53,556 nucleotides of DNA. Source: Bdellovibrionales bacterium (lineage in GTDB: Bacteria; Bdellovibrionota; Bdellovibrionia; Bdellovibrionales; Bdellovibrionaceae). This document shows positions 49,051-53,556 of this stretch, one piece after another. Position 1 is the first letter of the stretch, and each line of letters opens with the position of its first letter. The notes beneath the pieces were generated by a model that was not told where the DNA came from, did not search any database, and saw only the letters and a program-made list of their open reading frames with translations. The DNA lies in assembly GCA_016713585.1 (NCBI GenBank), contig JADJOV010000015.1:1-53556 (forward strand), written 5' to 3'. A program made the translations under genes and the position numbers.

Positions 49051-49248
49051 GGCGTTAATTGAAAAGTTTGAGTTAATTGCCAAAAATCCAAAAGTGAATT
49101 CGAAAAACAATGTTTTGTGTTGATGGAAGCACTATTGAGTGATGGGAAGTCTGGATTTGAAATCGAAGGCGCTCTACTGAAGTTAAAAAATCGCTACGAT
49201 CAGGAATCTGCATTACAGGCGTCTGTAGACGGAGATCCCGGAAAATAA
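49013..49248 (+). pseudogene. small protein overlapping the HTH gene, frameshifted
   Basis: ATG 49013 lies inside the end of the previous gene and reads MIIQQPKPKRYIKALIEKFELIAKNPKVNS. The frame slips near 49100 (A-run) to EKQCFVLMEALLSDGKSGFEIEGALLKLKNRYDQESALQ, ending at TAA 49246-49248. ~78 residues when corrected. Helical, no family. A terminator hairpin follows within three bases. Confidence 0.45.
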
Positions 49249-49250
49249 AA

Positions 49251-49273
49251 AGGCAGAGCCATTGCATCTGCCT
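49251..49273. terminator. terminator hairpin
   Basis: AGGCAGA (49251-49257) pairs with TCTGCCT (49267-49273) around a nine-base loop. AAAA precedes it and CTCTT follows it. It separates the plus-strand module from the minus-strand methyltransferase-like operon. Confidence 0.6.
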
Positions 49274-49300
49274 CTCTTAGCCGAAGAGTTCTCATGAAAC

Positions 49301-49955
49301 CTAGGCTTTGGACGATTGAATTATGTATTGAAAAATCATGGCGTCACTTGGTCTAACATTAGCTGTGAGTATTAGCTTTTCCCCGCGCGGAAACTTCAGA
49401 ATATCCCCTTGGGTGACAAAAAGCTTAAATGCCTTCGGTGCGATTGTCATAGCCATGCAAATTTGCACAAATGAAGCCTTACAGCACAACAGATCTATGT
49501 CGTTTATAAATATACTCAAAGGCTTAGCAAGTTTGTAAGAACCAATCAACCCCAGGATCAAAGCGCCGAAGCCAACGCAAGGATCATTGACAGAGACATC
49601 GTCCCTATCCCTGAAGTCTTCTTCTCTTAATTGATACAGCTCTCCAACTAGCTTTGCTATCGGGTTGGGTGTGAAATGCTGAGCTTTTTGAACCTTGCCA
49701 AACTCGCGTGTCGTTCTCTCGAAAACTGGACCCAGGTGATCCGTAAAGGGACTTTTATTAACTACAAAGAAAATAGGCGTGGAAAAATGGTAGCGACGAT
49801 GCTTGGTATTCCAACAGTTCCTTCGTCGCATTATGGGCGTACACTGCGCACAGGAGATCCAATAAAATCTCCCATGCCTTTCTGTATTCAAGATTGTTAA
49901 CGTTCTTAAAATTACAAAATTCGACGTACATATCGGGAGTTCCTGAGGCTTTCAT
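49301..49955 (-). pseudogene. N6-methyltransferase-like protein without a catalytic NPPY motif, frameshifted
   Basis: Start ATG 49955 reads MKASGTPDMYVEFCNF and EILLDLLCAVYAHNATKELLEYQAS, slips near 49780 to TDHLGPVFERTTREFGKVQKAQHFTPNPIAKLV and VSVNDPCVGFGALILG, the AdoMet-binding motif I of N-6 DNA methylases (D-P-x-x-G-x-G-x-x-L). INDIDLLCCKASFVQICMAM corresponds to motif II. Where N/D-P-P-Y/F is expected, after GDILKF, the text is EKLILTANVRPSD, so catalysis is doubtful. ~215 residues when corrected. Similar truncated methylases are carried by conjugative elements. It follows 49957-50305 in the same operon. Confidence 0.6.
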
Positions 49956-49956
49956 A

Positions 49957-50305
49957 TTAAGCCCCCTTTCTTTCTAAAAACTTTCCCGTTTGCCATTCGA
50001 CGATCTCCTCAACCAAAGCGTCGACTTTAGGGTAGTCTTTTATCAGAAAACGCAGAACGAACCTGTTCAAACGCTTTTCGAAATCCGTCCAAGACAATCT
50101 CTTGAGACATTCTCTCTGTAAACTGAAGGCTCATAGAAACGACCTTTGCCAGAGGAACGTCAGGAATGTTTACGCGGTCGATTTCTGTAAAAAAGCTATT
50201 CATATTTGCATCGAAGGAAGACCCGGACGGTAGGTCGGATTTCTTACTTGTATTTCTGTTTGCAGTTCGCTCTTTCTTTTGAGCTCTGCGATTGTAAGTC
50301 TTCAC
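49957..50305 (-). pseudogene. hypothetical protein of the minus-strand operon, frameshifted
   Basis: ATG 50305 overlaps the stop of 50305-50799. The frame reads a basic Ser/Thr-rich start, then SFFTEIDRVNIPDVPLAKVVSMSLQFTERMSQEIVLDGFRKAFEQVRS, slips near 50050 to LRFLIKDYPKVDALVEEIVEWQTGKFLERKGA and ends at TAA 49957-49959, two bases before the methyltransferase-like start. ~115 residues when corrected, helical. No family is recognised. The context is a tightly packed plasmid-type operon. Confidence 0.5.
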
Positions 50306-50799
50306 TAGCGCCTTAATTTCTCGATATGAAAGCGTTCGAAGGTGCGACTCATCATTTTTTCTAGAAGTGCAGAAAGTGATTCGGGAGATAATCTAGCAAG
50401 CTCAACAAGCGACGAAATTGATAATCGCAGACTGGAAACTCCTTCATTACCCGCAACTGTCATATAATCGTAAGCTCTTGCGGGAAGTATCCCGAATGCG
50501 ACTTGGATATATTCATTAAAAGCCTTTCGCATTGCCGAATCAGAAATATTTTTTTGATCCGCATGACTATCAAATTCACTCTTAAGTTTGATAATCATAG
50601 TGCCGACTTCTTTTTCTCCATTCGAAAGATTAGCCATTTTCTCGATAATCTCAGATGAAGTTGTTCGCACCAGATCGCAAAATTCTGGCGTCAAAATCAC
50701 ACTCTTGAATTTCGGAGTCGCTTGCAGAGCTTCTGGCTTTGCAGTTTGAGGTTGAGTAACTTTAGCTTCAGAAACCGGGGACACATTATTTTTAGGCAT
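50305..50799 (-). CDS. helical hypothetical protein, plasmid-type operon
   Basis: 164 residues, ATG 50799 behind AGGAGG. An N-terminal low-complexity part (KVTQPQTAKPEALQATPKF) precedes a helical region (LVRTTSSEIIEKMANLSNGEKEVGTMIIKLKSEF, MRKAFNEYIQVAFGILPARAYDYM, LARLSPESLSALLEKMM). The layout resembles proteins of the DUF3102 kind found on plasmids, but I cannot confirm this. It is first in the operon and preceded by an imperfect operator-like palindrome at 50820-50840. Confidence 0.5.
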   Translation of the reverse strand: MPKNNVSPVSEAKVTQPQTAKPEALQATPKFKSVILTPEFCDLVRTTSSEIIEKMANLSNGEKEVGTMIIKLKSEFDSHADQKNISDSAMRKAFNEYIQVAFGILPARAYDYMTVAGNEGVSSLRLSISSLVELARLSPESLSALLEKMMSRTFERFHIEKLRR

Positions 50800-50819
50800 A
50801 CAGCCCTCCTATTGATTTT

Positions 50820-50840
50820 GTTGAACGGACATCGTCCAAC
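50820..50840. promoter_or_regulatory. imperfect palindrome upstream of the minus-strand operon
   Basis: Read on the minus strand, GTTGGACG and CGTTCAAC are inverted with one mismatch around a five-base centre, 21 bp upstream of the operon's first gene. Candidate operator; the regulator is unknown. Confidence 0.4.
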
Positions 50841-50969
50841 TTGAAACCAGTATGAAGGCTGAGCACTGAATTGTGACATGGACCGCGAAGGGCACTGCTT
50901 CGCGCGCTCAACGCGAAATTGATGAAAAGCTAATATTACAGATGCCTGTAGTGATATTTAATACTTAGA

Positions 50970-51881
50970 CTAACTGAGTCCCGGAATGAGACATTCTACA
51001 AATTTTGAATCAATGATTTTAATTTTGGAAGCCAATGAATGACTTGAATCTTTGGTTCTTAGATCAAGTCGTTTGCGTACAAGTTCAGAATTAAAAGTCA
51101 TTCCTAAATGGCTTCCGAATTCAAAATTCAACTTCGAAGCAATAAACGCCTGACAGCCATTTCTATCAGAGTTGTCATTGACGTTGTTTAGAGCAAAATG
51201 CGCCTCGATAAGTCCATAATAAATTCGGCAATAATGCCTGAAGAACTCATACTGAGTGATATTAACTGTCAGACGATTGTTCTCATCCAGAGCCAAAAAA
51301 CCAGCGCTACCGCCGTTAAGACGCGAAATCTTTTTCTTGGCTTGGCTTACAATACGTTTATGAAGCGCTTCAGCTTCTTTTTTTAAATCAATAAATGGAA
51401 TGTTCTCTTCATGAATTACGGATTCTGCTCGCTCCCTGATTAATTCAACACTCTCCAGGGCTTTTTTAATATCGAGGGAAATTTCTCGAACTTTATCTTT
51501 TTTATCGAAGGTCAATCTATTGAATGCATATACAGATTTATTTCGATGGCTTGATAGAAAGCTTTCTATTCGCTTGATACGTTCTTGAGGATCAAGCTTA
51601 CCGCAGAAAAAATGTGCTTTGGGTTCATCAAGATCGTAGCGAATGCCAGTTTTAGCCTCGTCACACATCATAAGTTGGCGAAAAAGGACCTCGTAATAGA
51701 TATAAGCTGTTTTGCTTAAACTACTATTTTCGAGAAGCTCTGAGAATGACTTTACAGCCTTATTCTCATCTTCCTGATCTGTACTTCTTCTAGGTAATTC
51801 TAATATCACGCCCATCTTCAATAGGTTAAAGCCGTTTTTATATTTGGGGTAGCTTTTTCGCGTTAGAGAAAGGCAATCCAT
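50970..51881 (-). CDS. helical hypothetical protein
   Basis: 303 residues, ATG 51881. Helix-rich with basic stretches: SKTAYIYYEVLFRQLMMCDEAKTG, RIKRIESFLSSHRNKSVYAFNRL, a coiled-coil-like segment (IKKALESVELIRERAESVIHEEN, DLKKEAEALHKRIVSQAKKKISRL) and a late region YEFFRHYCRIYYGLIEAHF. No known domain is recognised. It is intact, and divergent from the 51995 gene next to the serine recombinase, so it may be a cargo or regulatory gene of the integrated element. Confidence 0.55.
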   Translation of the reverse strand: MDCLSLTRKSYPKYKNGFNLLKMGVILELPRRSTDQEDENKAVKSFSELLENSSLSKTAYIYYEVLFRQLMMCDEAKTGIRYDLDEPKAHFFCGKLDPQERIKRIESFLSSHRNKSVYAFNRLTFDKKDKVREISLDIKKALESVELIRERAESVIHEENIPFIDLKKEAEALHKRIVSQAKKKISRLNGGSAGFLALDENNRLTVNITQYEFFRHYCRIYYGLIEAHFALNNVNDNSDRNGCQAFIASKLNFEFGSHLGMTFNSELVRKRLDLRTKDSSHSLASKIKIIDSKFVECLIPGLS

Positions 51882-51994
51882 CCTCTCGCGGTCGAAGTCA
51901 CAAACTGTAGTCCAACCAATATCCTGTCCTAGGAGATCAGACGATTTCCTAGGTTAGGGACACCCGATAAACGAAATCCCTAAAGGTGAGTTTT

Positions 51995-52252
51995 ATGGAC
52001 AACCCCAAAGATGGCACAACTCAGCCAGCCTCTAGCGAAATGAGTGAACAGGAAGCGAAGAATAAGTTGCGGACCTATAAGAAACCTAATGGTGATTCAT
52101 TTCAGGTCACTGAAGAAGAGTTCGCTCAAATAGTTGAAATTTTCGATTATTTTAGAAAGTTAAGAGAATCAAAAGACACCCAGTCGGAATCACTCGAACC
52201 AGAATTGGCTGGGCTCAATGCTGGCAATCCGGTAAATTGGAAGGTCGGGTAA
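51995..52252 (+). CDS. small acidic protein upstream of the serine recombinase
   Basis: 85 residues from ATG 51995, with AAAGGTGAG upstream (GTG 51986 is an alternative). Acidic, with KLRTYKKPNGDSFQVTEEEFAQIVEIFDYFRKLRE. Ends three bases before the recombinase gene, so it is co-transcribed. A recombination directionality factor or accessory protein is possible from position alone. Confidence 0.5.
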   Translation: MDNPKDGTTQPASSEMSEQEAKNKLRTYKKPNGDSFQVTEEEFAQIVEIFDYFRKLRESKDTQSESLEPELAGLNAGNPVNWKVG

Positions 52253-52255
52253 TTT

Positions 52256-53556
52256 ATGAATGAGATTTATTATAAAAACAAAAATGCGGTAGCAATTTTA
52301 CGGGTCAGTAGCGTCAAGCAAACTGACGGTGGTATTTCACACCAAGTTCAAGAAGAAAAATGCCGAGAGTATGCCAAAGAGTTAGGACTTAACATCGTTC
52401 AGGTTTTTACTTTTGCTGAAAGTGCAAAAAATAGTAATGAACGCCACAAATACAATGAAGCCATGACGTTTGTTAAAAAACGTAAAGTCGGCAATGTTTT
52501 ATTTTATATGCCTGACCGAGAAGCTCGAAACATGACTGATGGAGAAGAAAATGAGCGTAAGGTCTTGCGTGGCGAGTTTAATATTCACTACGTAAATGAA
52601 AGAAAAATCCTGCACAAAGACATGTCCTCAAGTGAACTCTTTGCGAGAGATGTTTAACTGGTAATGGCAAAAAACAATTCGAAGGTTACGAGCGATAAAG
52701 TTATTGATGCTATGGCATCTAAAACGCGGATGAAATGGTATCCGAGCAATCACCCACTGAGCTATGTTACCGATAAATTACCGACTCAGCAACGGGACGA
52801 GCTAAAAACCGAGGAACAACCATCGGGCTTGATCCGAACGAAAATAATCGCAAAATTGTTCTTCGAGAATTTGAATTGAGATCAAAAGGATTCACTTATG
52901 AGGAAATTAGAAAAACAATTTTAAGTGAAGGTTTAATTTCTGGCAAAAAAGCACTGACGTATTCAAAAAGCTCCATAGAATATCGTCTGAAAAACCTTTT
53001 CTATCGAGGCGAATACGAGTGGCGCGGAGTACGCTACCAAGGGAAGCACGAATTATTTGTGCCGAAAGCTTGGGTAGCGAAAGTCGATGAGATGAATGGC
53101 TTGCGAGGCAATACTAAACGTGAATTTACCGATGAGCATACTACCCTAGTAGATGGGTGGTTAAAGTGTTCATGCGGATGTCGAATAATTTATGATCCCA
53201 AAACGAAGTATGTAAAACCACAAGGAAAACAAAAACCTACCATTACTATCATTGCTGAACGGTAAACTGAGTCTCATCCCAAGCTTGAGAGAACATCCAA
53301 GGTGACAAACTCTGGGAGCAGTTCGGCGAACTGATCGACAAAATTAATATTAGTGATGAGTTCGCAAAGGACATTGCGGATGCCTTGAACAAAACCGAAA
53401 AGAAAGCCCACAAAGTTGTCGAACTTCAAATCGAAGGCTTCAGTCGCAAACTGAAAGAACTCGATAATCAACGAGACGCACTCGTCGATTTAATGATCAG
53501 CAAACAGATCGACAAAGAGTTGTTCGACCAACAACTCCAGAGAGTGCGCTCCAATC
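52256..53556 (+). pseudogene. large serine recombinase, frameshifted, runs off the window
   Basis: The catalytic resolvase domain begins at ATG 52256: AVAILRVSSVKQTDGGISHQVQEEKCREYAKELGL carries the nucleophile Ser in RVSS. The frame then ends after SSELFARDV (52655), resumes as VMAKNNSKVTSDKVIDAMASKTRM, slips again near 52790 and reads FELRSKGFTYEEIRKTILSEGLISGKKALTYSKSSIEYRLKNLFYRGEY, a Recombinase domain, and LVDGWLKCSCGCRIIYDPKTK, a zinc-ribbon region. After more breaks near 53250-53300 a coiled-coil tail (LDNQRDALVDLMISKQIDKELFDQQL) runs to the window edge. Such enzymes integrate phages and ICEs. The conserved parts are all present, but the gene is not in one frame. Confidence 0.75.

Noticed and set aside
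1..53556. CRISPR array
   Set aside because: No regularly spaced short direct repeats with unique spacers were found; the repeats present are long duplications, IS copies or palindromes.

Overview
The window reads as an accessory, decay-prone part of a Gram-negative proteobacterial chromosome of moderate GC content. Lipoprotein signal peptides, a type IV prepilin, a tRNA-Leu gene and chromosomal lipid genes point to a Gram-negative host. The mix of predator-like surface proteins, small toxin-antitoxin pairs and secreted enzymes would fit a Bdellovibrionota-type bacterium, but that placement is an inference and is not proven here.

Layout. 1-1.9 kb: lipid enzymes, namely the end of a membrane di-iron hydroxylase and a fatty acid desaturase-PAP2 fusion. 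2.2-10.3 kb: a defence and toxin-antitoxin graveyard with a broken AbiE pair, three toxin-antitoxin modules in various states, two 1031-bp copies of one insertion sequence, a recombinase-like gene, two lipoproteins and a hydrolase relic. 10.4-19.9 kb: an intact stretch holding a tandem SRPBCC protein, a complete four-gene Wadjet operon (jetABCD, SMC-like plasmid defence) and a membrane histidine kinase. 19.95-20.05 kb: tRNA-Leu(CAG), whose 3' end is the first of three copies of a 25-bp attachment-like sequence (the others near 25.67 and 29.37 kb). These delimit two cargo segments: a prepilin/glycine-rich surface protein and secreted proteins in the first, and a HigBA-type module, a LysR regulator and a secreted ADP-ribosyltransferase in the second. 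29.4-35 kb: an antitoxin/Doc pair, IS91 and IS3 relics, a broken secreted nitrilase-like lipoprotein and a secreted polysaccharide lyase. 36-44.1 kb: a type III restriction-modification island on the minus strand (excisionase-like HTH, mod, res, a small linked protein, an SMC/RloC-like AAA ATPase), heavily frameshifted. 44.3-53.6 kb: a plasmid/ICE-like module with HTH regulators, replication-like HTH proteins behind GTGGGTA direct repeats, a degenerate methyltransferase and a broken large serine recombinase running off the window.

How the parts relate. Most of the window is mobile-element defence (Wadjet, AbiE, type III R-M plus ATPase, several TA pairs) embedded in mobile DNA. The most notable pattern is dense single-nucleotide breakage of genes in the flanks (dozens of indels, plus some nonsense codons) against a roughly 9.5-kb core that is fully open and includes an 1129-codon gene. 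This is either selective retention of the Wadjet core among decaying neighbours or position-dependent assembly error. The in-frame nonsense codons and the differences between duplicated copies argue that at least some decay is real.
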